Positions 1 through 6,377 of a DNA stretch of 11,836 bases are shown here, piece by piece. Numbering within the stretch: position 1 is the first letter of the stretch; each line of letters opens with the position of its first letter. Where the stretch lies: positions 1 to 11,836 of the forward strand of contig DKVI01000093.1 of the NCBI GenBank assembly GCA_002491115.1, in the 5' to 3' direction. This stretch comes from Lachnospiraceae bacterium UBA7182. GTDB lineage: Bacteria > Bacillota > Clostridia > Lachnospirales > Lachnospiraceae. Below the pieces are notes generated by a model. The model ran no database searches. It saw only the letters and a list, made by a program, of their open reading frames with translations, and was not told where the DNA came from. Position numbers and translations under genes: made by a program.

Positions 1-1
1 T

Positions 2-643
2 TACTTGACACAAGCAGACCTGTACTTTCAGCACCGGATCGACCCGGCTGTGGAACCGGAGACCGTTGCGGAGGTCATGAAAGAATTGATTCGGGAAGGA
101 AAAATTCTTCACTGGGGAATCTCGGAGACCACAGAGGAATATCTGCGCAGGGCTCACAGAATCTGCCCGGTGACGGCGGTGGAGAACCGGTATTCCATGA
201 TGGCCAGACAGTATGAAACGCTGTTTCCGGCGCTGGAGGAGCTGGGTGTGGGCCTGGTGGCTTTTTCACCTATGGCAAATGGTTTTCTGACAGGAAAATA
301 TGGGAAAGGCATGCAGTTTGACAGAAAACTGGATTACCGCAGCAATATGCCCCAGTTTACGGATGAGGCGATCGAGCAGAACCGGGAGCTTCTGGCATTA
401 CTTGATCAGATGGCGGACGAGAAAGAAGCTACGCCTGCTCAGATCTCCATGGCATGGATGCTGTGTAAGAAACCGTGGATTGTGCCGATTCCCGGAACAC
501 GGAAGGCAGAGCGGATGAAGGAGAATGCAGGAGCGGCGCATGTAAAGTTGGCGGAAGAGGAAGTAAAGAAACTGGACAAGGCACTGGACCAGATGAACAT
601 GTCGGAGGTGTTCGGCGGTTCCCGTATGAAACATCCGCGATAA
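2..643 (+). CDS. Aldo/keto reductase, C-terminal two thirds (cut by window edge)
   Basis: The reading frame is open from base 2 and enters from outside the window, so the TTG at 5 is not a real start. Aldo/keto reductases reduce carbonyl groups with NAD(P)H in a TIM barrel in the cytoplasm. Visible signatures are the catalytic-histidine strand (DLYFQHR) at the very start, the GKILHWGISE strand, the AVENRYSMMAR strand typical of the YhdN-like AKR class, a VAFSPMANGFLTGKY segment, and the cofactor-phosphate motif IPGTRKAERMKEN near the end. The barrel start with the catalytic Asp/Tyr/Lys would lie upstream. The end reads MSEVFGGSRMK, where this family normally stops, then runs three more codons (HPR) into foreign sequence. 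The downstream DNA encodes the tail of a different aldo/keto reductase in another frame, so this gene's 3' end has been joined to another gene. Substrate cannot be told. Confidence 0.9.
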   Translation, partial: YLTQADLYFQHRIDPAVEPETVAEVMKELIREGKILHWGISETTEEYLRRAHRICPVTAVENRYSMMARQYETLFPALEELGVGLVAFSPMANGFLTGKYGKGMQFDRKLDYRSNMPQFTDEAIEQNRELLALLDQMADEKEATPAQISMAWMLCKKPWIVPIPGTRKAERMKENAGAAHVKLAEEEVKKLDKALDQMNMSEVFGGSRMKHPR

Positions 644-758
644 TTTTGATCTGTTTGACTTTGAGCTGACAGAGCAGGAGACGGCAGAGATTGCGGCGGT
701 CAATTATTTTGACCCTGAACTGATGAAGGCTTTAAACAGAAGGAAGATACATGAATAA
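630..758 (+). pseudogene. Tail fragment of a second aldo/keto reductase
   Basis: Immediately after, and overlapping, the end of the first reductase, another frame is open for 42 codons. It reads NIRDNFDLFDFELTEQE, then a helix and PELMKALNRRKIHE before TAA. NFDvFDFELt is the well-known C-terminal signature of the 2,5-diketo-D-gluconate-reductase/prostaglandin-F-synthase type of aldo/keto reductase, a class distinct from the upstream gene. In this frame a TGA lies at 627-629 and no start codon precedes the homology, so it is a leftover 3' end. The junction falls near 622-635. A recombination or deletion between two neighbouring reductase genes is my inference. Confidence 0.7.
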
Positions 759-797
759 AAAGTGAAGCGCAAACCTTTGGGTATATACTGCATAACG

Positions 798-831
798 AAT
801 CGAGACTTCTGCAAAGGGTCTCGATTTCTTT
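798..831 (+). terminator. Rho-independent terminator after the aldo/keto reductase region
   Basis: AATCGAGAC (798-806) pairs perfectly with GTCTCGATT (818-826) around an 11-base loop, and the stem runs into TTTCTTTAT. It lies 40 bases after the last reductase stop codon and before the flavodoxin gene, so it separates two transcription units. A TATAAT at 831-836 directly after it is a possible -10 box for the downstream lipoprotein gene, but no good -35 is visible. Confidence 0.75.
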
Positions 832-914
832 ATAATAGTATCATAATTACTGGGTCTGCGAAGTGATTTCTGTAACAAAGACAATAGAATCAGGAGAAGA
901 ACATGGAGGTAAAA

Positions 915-1697
915 ATGAAGAGCAGAAAACGGAATGATATTATTTTTTTTATGCTGACGGTTATTTTAGTCCTTTCACTTGCTGGCTGTGGAAGCTCCGG
1001 CGGCGGGTTAGACCAGCCAGAAGATCGTAATGAGGAGACCAACAGCACAGAAGGTACCGGTACTGCGGATATCAGGCAGAGTGAAGGAGAAAGCATCAAA
1101 GAAAAAAACGAAACCCAGGAGGCGGCAGTGGAGACAGATGAAGAATCCGGAAATAACAGTAATATACTGATCGTTTATTTCACCGCAGCAGAAAACAGTG
1201 GTGTGGATGCTGTTTCTTCAGCCAGTTACAGCATGAGGAACGGCGAAGCGGCAGGCAGGCTCCGGATACTGGCAGATATGATCCGGGAGAATACAGGCGG
1301 TGAACTGTTCTCTATCCGGACAGATGTAGTATATCCGGCAGATGGAGGGGAGTTGATTGACTATGCGGCACAGGAACAGAGCGAGGATGCACGCCCGGGG
1401 CTTACCAGTCACATTGAGGATCTCAGCCAGTACGAAACGGTCTTTATCGGTTACCCTAACTGGTGGGCAGATATGCCGCAGGCTTTGTACAGCTTTTTTG
1501 ATGAGTATGATTTTTCCGGAAAGACCATCATCCCCTTCAATGTGCATAATGGAAGTCGTTTTTCCCGTACCATCAGTACGATTCAGGAGCTGGAACCGGA
1601 TGCAGTGGTGATCGAGGATGGCTTTACAGTCAATGAGCGTGATGTGGCAGAGGCAGACGGAGATGTTGCTGACTGGCTGGAGGGCCTCGGATTCTAA
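915..1697 (+). CDS. Flavodoxin-domain lipoprotein
   Basis: A lipoprotein signal peptide precedes the lipobox LSLAGC; the cysteine would be lipidated and the protein displayed on the outer face of the membrane. An acidic Ser/Glu/Asn-rich linker of about 55 residues follows, then a Flavodoxin_4-type FMN-binding domain. The first strand and phosphate loop read NILIVYFTAAEN, followed by an inserted VDAVSSAS segment, and the second flavin loop is GYPNWWADMP (about 1449-1478). Such domains carry electrons on FMN; partner and substrate are unknown. Two starts are possible: ATG 903 (AGGAG at 892-896) and ATG 915 (GGAGG at 905-909). I prefer 915 because it gives the stronger site and a standard short positive N-terminus. 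The next flavodoxin gene (1853) shares the DAVSSAS insert, so the two look like tandem paralogues. The stop codon is followed in the same frame by an NTF2-like remnant. Confidence 0.88.
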   Translation: MKSRKRNDIIFFMLTVILVLSLAGCGSSGGGLDQPEDRNEETNSTEGTGTADIRQSEGESIKEKNETQEAAVETDEESGNNSNILIVYFTAAENSGVDAVSSASYSMRNGEAAGRLRILADMIRENTGGELFSIRTDVVYPADGGELIDYAAQEQSEDARPGLTSHIEDLSQYETVFIGYPNWWADMPQALYSFFDEYDFSGKTIIPFNVHNGSRFSRTISTIQELEPDAVVIEDGFTVNERDVAEADGDVADWLEGLGF

Positions 1698-1700
1698 GGG

Positions 1701-1835
1701 GAGATTGCATCCTGGCTGAAACATGTCAGCGTGTTTAAGGAGACAACCCACCACTTTGCAGTAACGGAAGTTTATACCAAAGGCTGTGATGACTGGAAGC
1801 TGGTCACATTTTCGTTTACAGCTCTGGTATATTGA
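1701..1835 (+). pseudogene. C-terminal scrap of an NTF2/SnoaL-like protein
   Basis: After the flavodoxin stop at 1695-1697 the same frame stays open for 44 codons and ends at TGA 1833-1835. The peptide contains THHFAVTEVYTKG and DDWKLVTFSFTALVY, which has the shape of the last two strands of an NTF2/SnoaL-like alpha+beta barrel, where a final 'W.l..ftft' strand is typical. There is no start codon or ribosome site of its own. It is either the leftover 3' end of a deleted gene or, less likely, an old C-terminal extension of the flavodoxin lost to a stop. Family assignment rests on pattern only. Confidence 0.5.
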
Positions 1836-1852
1836 CTGAATAGGTAAGGATA

Positions 1853-3331
1853 ATGAAGAGATTAAAAAAGAGAATTCTTCTGATCCCGGCAGTATTTGTG
1901 ATCCTTGCAGCCTTATGTGTCTATCTGTTTTTCGGGGCAAAGCAGACCGATACAGACACAGACATTCAGGTCGGAGAAAATGGAACAAGATCGCTGATCG
2001 TCTATTTCACCCGTTCCGGCAATATAACGGCAGAGGAGGCAGAAGATACAGATGCCGTGTCCTCTGCCAGTATGATGGCAAATGATGGTTCCACAGAATT
2101 TGCCGCATATAAGCTGCAGCAGGTGACAGGGGCAGACATGTTTGAAATACGGACAGCAAGGATGTACCGAAGCGCTTTTTGGGGAACCGCCGCCACTTCA
2201 TTTTTGGAGGAACTGCTGGATACCCGTCCAGCGCTTGCTGCGTATCCGGACAGCCTTGAAAAGTATGATGTTATTTATGTGGGTTATCCCATCTGGTGGT
2301 TTAATGCCCCTATGGCGGTCGGCTCGTTTTTGGAGCATTATAATCTGACGGGAAAAACGGTTGTTCCCTTTTGTACGGCACAGGATAATGGGATCGATGT
2401 CAGTATGGAATATATCCGAGAAGTCAGCCAGGGCGCAGATGTATCAGATGGATACCGATTTACGGCAGGTACGACAGAAGAGGATATCCGGAACTGGTTG
2501 GAGAAGATCGGGATTTCTGTAAAGGAATCTGTGCAGGAAGAGGACCGGACACCGGATGGGGAGGAGCAGGCAATGGTTGGAGAAAGACAGGAGGCAGCAG
2601 TTCCCGCAGATATCACGGCAGGCACACAGAGTCAGAGAGGCTTTCTCAACGATAATACGCTTCATTCTTCCATCGGGGATATCCATTACAGCAGCTATAT
2701 CCCGGAAAGCTATGATGGCAGTGAACCCTATGCGCTTTTTATCACGCTGCCCGGATGGGAGGGGCTACATTTCCAGGGAGTCGGGGCCAATATGGTGGAG
2801 GACTTTGGTACAGAGTCCATAAATTATAATGACAGGATGATCGTCCTGTCCACGCAGCTGGATGACTGGGGAGAGGTCAGTGCAGACCATGCGATCACAC
2901 TGACAGAGTACTTCCTGGAGCATTACAATATTGATCCGGATAAAGTCTATCTGCACGGGATGTCCGGAGGCGGTGAGACAGGATCTCTGGTAATGGGAAA
3001 ACGCCCGGATTTGTATACGGCCTATCTGATGACCTCCTCCCAGTGGGATGGTGATCTGGATACGCTTGCAGAGGCGGGGACACCGGTCTATATGGCGATA
3101 GCCGAAAATGACAGTTACTATGGCTCTGGTTCCTTGAAGGAAGCATATGAAAAGCTTAAGACGATTTATGAGAAACAGGGACTGTCAGAAGAAGAGATCA
3201 ACCGGCTTCTGGTTCTGGATGTAAAGGAAGATTCTTATTTTATGGAAAGGGGATTCCGGGATCAGCACGCCGGAGGGCAGGCATTTGCCCATGACGAAAC
3301 AGTGATGGGATGGCTGTTTGGGGAGCATTAA
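1853..3331 (+). CDS. Membrane-anchored flavodoxin fused to an alpha/beta hydrolase
   Basis: The 492-residue protein begins with a positive N-terminus and one hydrophobic helix (about 7-28, ILLIPAVFVILAALCVYLFF) with no lipobox Cys, so it is probably a signal anchor with the rest outside the cell. Residues 46-225 are a Flavodoxin_4-type domain: SLIVYFTRSGN at the first strand, a DAVSSASMM insert shared with the upstream gene, and the flavin loop GYPIWWFNAPM (144-154). After an acidic linker (about 226-260), residues 265-492 form an esterase/prolyl-oligopeptidase-like alpha/beta hydrolase. Its nucleophile elbow is HGMSGGG with Ser371, the candidate acid is Asp420 (AENDSYYG), and the candidate catalytic His is 472 or 480 in QHAGGQAFAHD. 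Both domains look complete. GTAAGGA before the ATG is a modest ribosome site. The upstream lipoprotein gene is a paralogue of the flavodoxin half. The fusion suggests coupled hydrolysis and reduction of one extracellular compound, which is inference. Confidence 0.85.
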   Translation: MKRLKKRILLIPAVFVILAALCVYLFFGAKQTDTDTDIQVGENGTRSLIVYFTRSGNITAEEAEDTDAVSSASMMANDGSTEFAAYKLQQVTGADMFEIRTARMYRSAFWGTAATSFLEELLDTRPALAAYPDSLEKYDVIYVGYPIWWFNAPMAVGSFLEHYNLTGKTVVPFCTAQDNGIDVSMEYIREVSQGADVSDGYRFTAGTTEEDIRNWLEKIGISVKESVQEEDRTPDGEEQAMVGERQEAAVPADITAGTQSQRGFLNDNTLHSSIGDIHYSSYIPESYDGSEPYALFITLPGWEGLHFQGVGANMVEDFGTESINYNDRMIVLSTQLDDWGEVSADHAITLTEYFLEHYNIDPDKVYLHGMSGGGETGSLVMGKRPDLYTAYLMTSSQWDGDLDTLAEAGTPVYMAIAENDSYYGSGSLKEAYEKLKTIYEKQGLSEEEINRLLVLDVKEDSYFMERGFRDQHAGGQAFAHDETVMGWLFGEH

Positions 3332-3542
3332 AGAAAAGCATTAATAAGTCAAAATCAGTATTTTTGCCCTTTTATTTTTCATGTTGATGAAATAACCACG
3401 TCCCTTTTTAACCTAAGTGTTGCAGGCAAAAACTCCGGCGATTTTACCAACGGCTTTGCAATAGAAATTTTATATGTTACATTATAGCAATATTCAATCG
3501 GAATTTACCAAACAGATAATTTGTTTTGGAGGTAACCTTTTT

Positions 3543-4040
3543 ATGTTTCAAAAAGCAATAATAATTGGTTGTCCGGGCGCAGGAAAAAGCACATTTGCGA
3601 GAATGCTGAGTGATAAAACTCACTTGCCTTTATATTATCTTGATATGTTATGGCACAAGCCTGACAGGACAACTGTTGACAGAAATATATTTGACGGGAA
3701 ATTAAAAGAAATTGTTTTAAAGGACAAATGGATTATTGATGGAAATTACGGAAGAACACTTGAAATGCGTATTCAATCGTGTGAAACTATATTTTTACTG
3801 GATTTTCCGGTAGAGGAATGTTTAGCTGGTGCAGAATCACGCATAGGCAAACAACGTGTAGATATGCCATGGATAGAGACAGAATTTGATGAAGAATTTA
3901 GACAATGGATTATTGATTTCCCTAAAAATGAATTGCCAATCGTATATGAATTGCTTGATAGATACAAAAGCGAAAAAAGCATTTATGTCTTTCACTCAAG
4001 AGCTGATATAGATGGTTATTTATTAAAAATGTTTAGTTGA
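3543..4040 (+). CDS. P-loop nucleotide kinase-like protein (FlaR/topology-modulation type)
   Basis: The protein starts MFQKAIIIGCPGAGKST, with a Walker A loop at residues 9-17. It continues with a YYLDMLWHKP segment, IDGNYG (65-70) and the strand ETIFLLDFP (81-89). This is the layout of small adenylate-kinase-like proteins that databases often call 'DNA topology modulation protein'; the true substrate of the group is poorly known. I choose ATG 3543 because GGAGG lies at 3528-3532. An in-frame ATG at 3474 would add 23 residues of no family character and has no ribosome site. The resulting 165 residues fit the family. The DNA is visibly richer in A/T (many TTA, ATA, AAA codons) than the flavodoxin genes on either side, which suggests a separate origin. 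It has its own terminator and no functional link to its neighbours is apparent. Confidence 0.82.
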   Translation: MFQKAIIIGCPGAGKSTFARMLSDKTHLPLYYLDMLWHKPDRTTVDRNIFDGKLKEIVLKDKWIIDGNYGRTLEMRIQSCETIFLLDFPVEECLAGAESRIGKQRVDMPWIETEFDEEFRQWIIDFPKNELPIVYELLDRYKSEKSIYVFHSRADIDGYLLKMFS

Positions 4041-4064
4041 AAATTCTGGGTTATTGGGCAGTTA

Positions 4065-4098
4065 CCCATTCCGTCATTTTGACGATGGGAAAATTTTA
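4065..4098 (+). terminator. Probable terminator after the P-loop kinase gene
   Basis: CCCAT (4065-4069) pairs with ATGGG (4085-4089) and an inner CGTCA/TGACG stem closes a short T loop, giving a ten-pair stem with a two-base bulge followed by AAAATTTTAT. It sits 25 bases after the stop codon. The tail begins with A rather than T, so strength is uncertain. Confidence 0.55.
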
Positions 4099-4162
4099 TA
4101 GACGTTTATCAACATGAAAGGTAAAAGAGAAGTATTTTTTAATAAGAAAGGAAGTAAATGAT

Positions 4163-4486
4163 ATGGCAAAGAAACAAACAGCAGGAAGAGACAGACTGGG
4201 TGATCTGGCTCCAAAGTTTGCCCAGTTAAATGATGATGTTTTGTTTGGGGAGGTATGGTCAAGGGAAGAACAGCTTTCAGCAAGAGACCGGAGTATGATC
4301 ACCATTGCGGCGCTGTTTTCAGCCGGGCTGTACCCACAACTCAAATCTCATCTGGTACTTGGGAAGGAACATGGCATTACGAAAGAGGAAGCGGTGGAAA
4401 TTGTGACACAGCTGGCATTTTATTGTGGATGGCCAAAGGCGTGGAGTACATTTCCAATGATTCAGGAAGTATATGGGGAGGAATAA
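4163..4486 (+). CDS. Carboxymuconolactone decarboxylase-family protein
   Basis: The 107-residue protein is a single CMD domain: SARDRSMITIAALFSAG (39-55), then QLKSHLVLGKEHGITKEEAVE, then QLAFYCGWPKAW. Length and motif order match small stand-alone family members related to the gamma-carboxymuconolactone decarboxylase subunit. There is one Cys (88) and no CxxC, so it is not a peroxidase of the AhpD type. His63 is the candidate active-site histidine of the decarboxylase branch. Such genes often sit beside flavodoxins, aldo/keto reductases and HxlR/MerR regulators in anaerobic Firmicutes; the substrate there is usually unknown. The start ATG is preceded by AAAGGAAG at good distance. The stop codon is four bases before the next ATG, so it forms an operon with the following reductase. 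Confidence 0.88.
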   Translation: MAKKQTAGRDRLGDLAPKFAQLNDDVLFGEVWSREEQLSARDRSMITIAALFSAGLYPQLKSHLVLGKEHGITKEEAVEIVTQLAFYCGWPKAWSTFPMIQEVYGEE

Positions 4487-4490
4487 AAGG

Positions 4491-4940
4491 ATGCATATTT
4501 TATTTATTAACGGAAGTCCGAATAAGAACGGAAACACAGTAAAGCTGGCGAAAGCGCTGTTTGACGGAAAAGAATACAGGACACTGCATCTGGTAGATTA
4601 CAGATTGTACAGTTACGGACAGGATTTTGCAGATGACCAGTTTTCAGAAATTGTGAGTGAGATGAAGGCTGCAGATACGATAGTCATTGGCTCTCCGGTA
4701 TACTGGCATAATATGAGCGGCGCAGTCAGGAACCTGATTGACCGCTTCTATGGCCCGGTACCGGCCGGCGCTCTGAAGGGAAAGAAATTTGTATTTCTGT
4801 TTCAGGGCGCAGCACCGGAAGCATGGATGCTGGAAAAAGCCGAATACACGATGAGCCGTTTTGCCGGAATGTATGGTATGGAGTATATTGGCATGGCAAC
4901 GACTATAAATGATGCAGATGCGTTGTCAGGAAAAATCTGA
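4491..4940 (+). CDS. Flavodoxin-fold FMN reductase (NAD(P)H-dependent type)
   Basis: The protein begins MHILFINGSPNKNGNT, the classic FMN-phosphate loop of the NADPH-dependent FMN reductase/flavodoxin-2 families. It carries the second flavin loop GSPVYWHNMSGAVRNLIDRFYG (about 67-88) and ends ALSGKI. At 149 residues it is full length for the short subgroup, with no iron-sulfur cysteine cluster. ATG 4491 is preferred over ATG 4473 because GGAGG at 4476-4480 precedes it and the strand begins there. It is four bases downstream of the CMD gene and probably co-translated with it. The final 21 bases, including the stop, are almost the same as the end of the unrelated-length reductase at 9395-9940. 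Directly after the stop lies a headless flavodoxin. Confidence 0.87.
   Translation: MHILFINGSPNKNGNTVKLAKALFDGKEYRTLHLVDYRLYSYGQDFADDQFSEIVSEMKAADTIVIGSPVYWHNMSGAVRNLIDRFYGPVPAGALKGKKFVFLFQGAAPEAWMLEKAEYTMSRFAGMYGMEYIGMATTINDADALSGKI
4920..4940 (+). repeat. Shared 3' end of two reductase genes, copy 1
   Basis: The last 21 bases of the reductase at 4491-4940 match 9920-9940 at 18 positions (differences at 4, 7 and 11), including AAAAATCTGA with the stop. The genes show no such similarity just upstream. Both copies are followed at once by a headless flavodoxin in the +1 frame. Confidence 0.7.
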
Positions 4941-5415
4941 AAGAAGAGGTGATAGTGTCACGAACCAGACCGGGGGAGATCTGTATGAAATCGTACCGGT
5001 TACGCCTTACCCTACAGAATATACGCCAACCACAGAGGTGGCAAAAGAAGAACGGGATCACGATGCCCGCCCTGAGATCCAGAACCTGCCGGAATCGATC
5101 ATGGAATATGACCGCATATTGATCGGATATCCGATCTGGTGGCATACAGCTCCTATGATTATCGGCACATTTTTGGAAGCTTATGATTTGGGGGGCGTTG
5201 ATATTTATCCCTTCACACAGTCGGCATCCATGGATACAGGACAGTTTAATCAGTCCATGCAGTTTGTGCGCAGGTGTGCGCCTGGTGCAGTTGTGCATGA
5301 TGGTCTGTTTACCCGCGCTACAAATACAGATACGATTACGGCTTATCTGGAAAAAAATGGGTTGAAAGAATTAAAGGGACAGAGCTCACAGGAAATCATA
5401 TATATTGGACAGTAA
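4941..5415 (+). pseudogene. Headless flavodoxin (N-terminal strand and FMN loop missing)
   Basis: From about 4951 the frame, shifted +1 relative to the preceding gene, reads SVTNQTGGDLYEIVP, then ARPEIQNLPES, ILIGYPIWWHTAPM, a DIYPFTQSASMDTG strand and a normal C-terminal helix ending in GQ. TGGDLYEI normally follows about 25 residues carrying the first strand and the FMN-phosphate loop (yFSatGnT). Here those residues are absent and the sequence runs straight out of the previous gene's stop codon. The only in-frame ATGs before the homology (4909, 4912, 4918) lie inside the upstream gene and have no ribosome site. A translated chimera through coupling is possible but it would lack the phosphate loop, so I call it a pseudogene. 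The rest has no stops, so the break may be recent. Confidence 0.75.
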
Positions 5416-5473
5416 AATGTCTGAACATAATGAATAACTCTTTCAGGCAGGTTTATCTTGAAATACTCTGTAG

Positions 5474-5695
5474 CCAGCAACCACGGATTCTAAAGGGGAT
5501 GTCCCTGCTTTGTGCAGTGGCATTCCAGGAAAATATATGTATCAGCCGTACTGCACCGGCTCGATGATTATGGGGTGGTTCCGGGATATCTTTTGTGAGA
5601 CGGAGAAAGCGATTGCGCTGAAGAGAATGCTGGAGTGCGAGGAAGCGCTTGGGGCAACGAATCGCAGACCAGGCGACGATATTATCACAAGATAG
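5474..5695 (+). pseudogene. Internal scrap of an FGGY-like sugar kinase
   Basis: Between stops at 5471-5473 and 5693-5695 the frame encodes about 73 residues, including DSKGDVPALCSGIPGKYMYQ and CTGSMIMGWFRDIFCETEKA. The pattern 'vPGkY ... tgGs ... WfrdtFc' resembles the start of the C-terminal domain of FGGY carbohydrate kinases. No start codon with a ribosome site, no ATP-binding motifs and no further domain are present, so if the match is right this is an isolated fragment. The remaining part, LECEEALGATNRRPGDD, I cannot place. A short unrelated peptide remains possible. Confidence 0.4.
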
Positions 5696-5726
5696 GATGT
5701 CATTTCTGACAGGGTTTTAATCATAA

Positions 5727-6059
5727 TCAAAGTCGGTTTTTGTCTCCCCATTCACACATTCCGTCCAAAATCGGGATCAGGGATTTCCCGCGTTCCGTCA
5801 GACTGTACTCTACTTTGGGAGGAATCTGCGGGTATTCCTCCCGATGCACTAACTGGTCTGCTTCTAATTCCTTCAGGGTACTGCTCAGTGTTTTGTAGGA
5901 AATTCCCCCGATATATTTTTTCATCTCATTAAACCGGACAATTCCAAACTCCATCAGGGTATAGAGGATGGTCATTTTATATTTTCCATTGATTAACGAC
6001 AATGTGTAGCTGAAACCGGTATCTTTTAAATTTTCAGAAGCAATACATCTCTTATCCAT
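5727..6059 (-). CDS. HxlR-family winged-helix regulator, first copy
   Basis: The 110-residue protein matches the HxlR helix-turn-helix family: LINGKYKMTILYTL, RFNEMKKYIGGISYKTLSSTLKELE as the recognition region, EEYPQIPPKVEYSLTERGKSL as the wing, and a final helix ending CEWGD. These proteins bind DNA as dimers and often repress divergent oxidoreductase genes; several Bacillus members (YodB, HypR) sense electrophiles or oxidants through an N-terminal cysteine. A cysteine is at residue 5 here, so redox sensing is plausible but not shown. The start is supported by GGAGAG upstream (minus strand, about 6067-6072). It is divergent from a promoter at 6077-6151 that no longer faces a reductase gene. 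Its first 29 bases and promoter occur again at 9215-9308. Confidence 0.92.
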   Translation of the reverse strand: MDKRCIASENLKDTGFSYTLSLINGKYKMTILYTLMEFGIVRFNEMKKYIGGISYKTLSSTLKELEADQLVHREEYPQIPPKVEYSLTERGKSLIPILDGMCEWGDKNRL

Positions 6060-6124
6060 TTTACACTCTCCTTTAGGTAAGTATATGAAGTGTGTATAAG
6101 TATCATATCTAAATGTGCGTACTT
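6031..6124. repeat. Duplicated hxlR 5' end plus divergent promoter, copy A
   Basis: This 94-base segment covers the first codons of hxlR (to the region of Glu9), its ribosome site and the intergenic operator. It aligns without gaps to 9215-9308 in the same orientation, with about nine mismatches counted by eye. Most mismatches lie in 6092-6110. After 6124 similarity fades, although both copies still contain TATATTTG followed by a TACAAT box. Confidence 0.9.
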
Positions 6125-6151
6125 AATTTTTTTATATTTGCATTATACAAT
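6077..6151 (+). promoter_or_regulatory. HxlR-linked divergent promoter/operator, copy A
   Basis: Three AAGTAT-type elements lie in register: AAGTAT 6079-6084, AAGTGT 6088-6093 and AAGTAT 6098-6103, spaced 9 and 10 bases, close to one helical turn. GTGCGTACTT follows at 6115-6124 and a TACAAT -10-like box at 6146-6151. The same order occurs at 9261-9334, and GTGCGTACTT again at 11780-11789. I infer an operator for the neighbouring HxlR protein. The rightward promoter now points into the toxin-antitoxin relic. Confidence 0.6.
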
Positions 6152-6171
6152 CTAAATATTGTATTTACAAT
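6146..6171. promoter_or_regulatory. Alternating TACAAT/ATTGTA inverted repeats
   Basis: TACAAT (6146-6151), ATTGTA (6158-6163) and TACAAT (6166-6171) form two overlapping inverted repeats with spacers of 6 and 2 bases. They stand about 55 bases before the antitoxin start. Such palindromes are common as operators of antitoxins, but the AT-rich context makes chance a real possibility. Confidence 0.35.
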
Positions 6172-6224
6172 AAAAACTTTGATTTATAAAGTTGCTGACG
6201 TCTATCTAATGAGCAGGTGGGGCT

Positions 6225-6377
6225 GTGAAACGAGAAGCGATGTTAAAGCTCAGAGAGGAGTTGCTTGCCGTGGAGGAGGGCAGGATGCATGGAAACAGAG
6301 GCTATTCCGTAGATGAAGTTGCATCCATGATGCGTGAGGCAATCAAGGAGGCGTCGGGCTGTGGAGAGACAAAATAA
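6225..6377 (+). CDS. Small antitoxin-like protein of a RelE/ParE toxin-antitoxin pair
   Basis: A 50-codon frame starts with GTG 6225 (or ATG 6240). It encodes KLREELLAVEEGRMHG, then NRGYSVDEVASMMREAIKE, and ends GETK. The 'LL.VE..R..G...ySvdEv...m' layout resembles the short antitoxins found in front of RelE/ParE-type toxins in gut Clostridia. AGGTGGGG lies just before GTG 6225. It overlaps the following toxin frame by 17 bases, the usual arrangement. It appears intact, but its toxin partner is broken, so it is an orphan or a relic. The gene family is inferred mainly from the toxin match. Confidence 0.65.
   Translation: MKREAMLKLREELLAVEEGRMHGNRGYSVDEVASMMREAIKEASGCGETK

Noticed and set aside
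1218..1988. Long minus-strand open frame (256 codons) opposite the flavodoxin lipoprotein gene
   Set aside because: It is the antisense shadow of two well-supported genes, with no domain pattern and no ribosome site.
3332..3473. About 50 open codons (ending with AGKNSGDFTNGFAIEIL and a TAG at 3485-3487) between the fusion gene and the kinase gene
   Set aside because: No start with ribosome site and no family that I recognise in an A/T-rich stretch; recorded as empty intergenic sequence.
4041..4070. TGGGT/ACCCA pairing (4047-4051 with 4064-4068) that could compete with the terminator stem, as in an attenuator
   Set aside because: Only five pairs, and no leader peptide or riboswitch features; likely chance.
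5416..5726. Possible terminators CTGAA...TTCAG (about 5422-5447) and TGTCA...TGACA (5698-5711)
   Set aside because: Stems of five pairs without a proper T tail; too weak to call.
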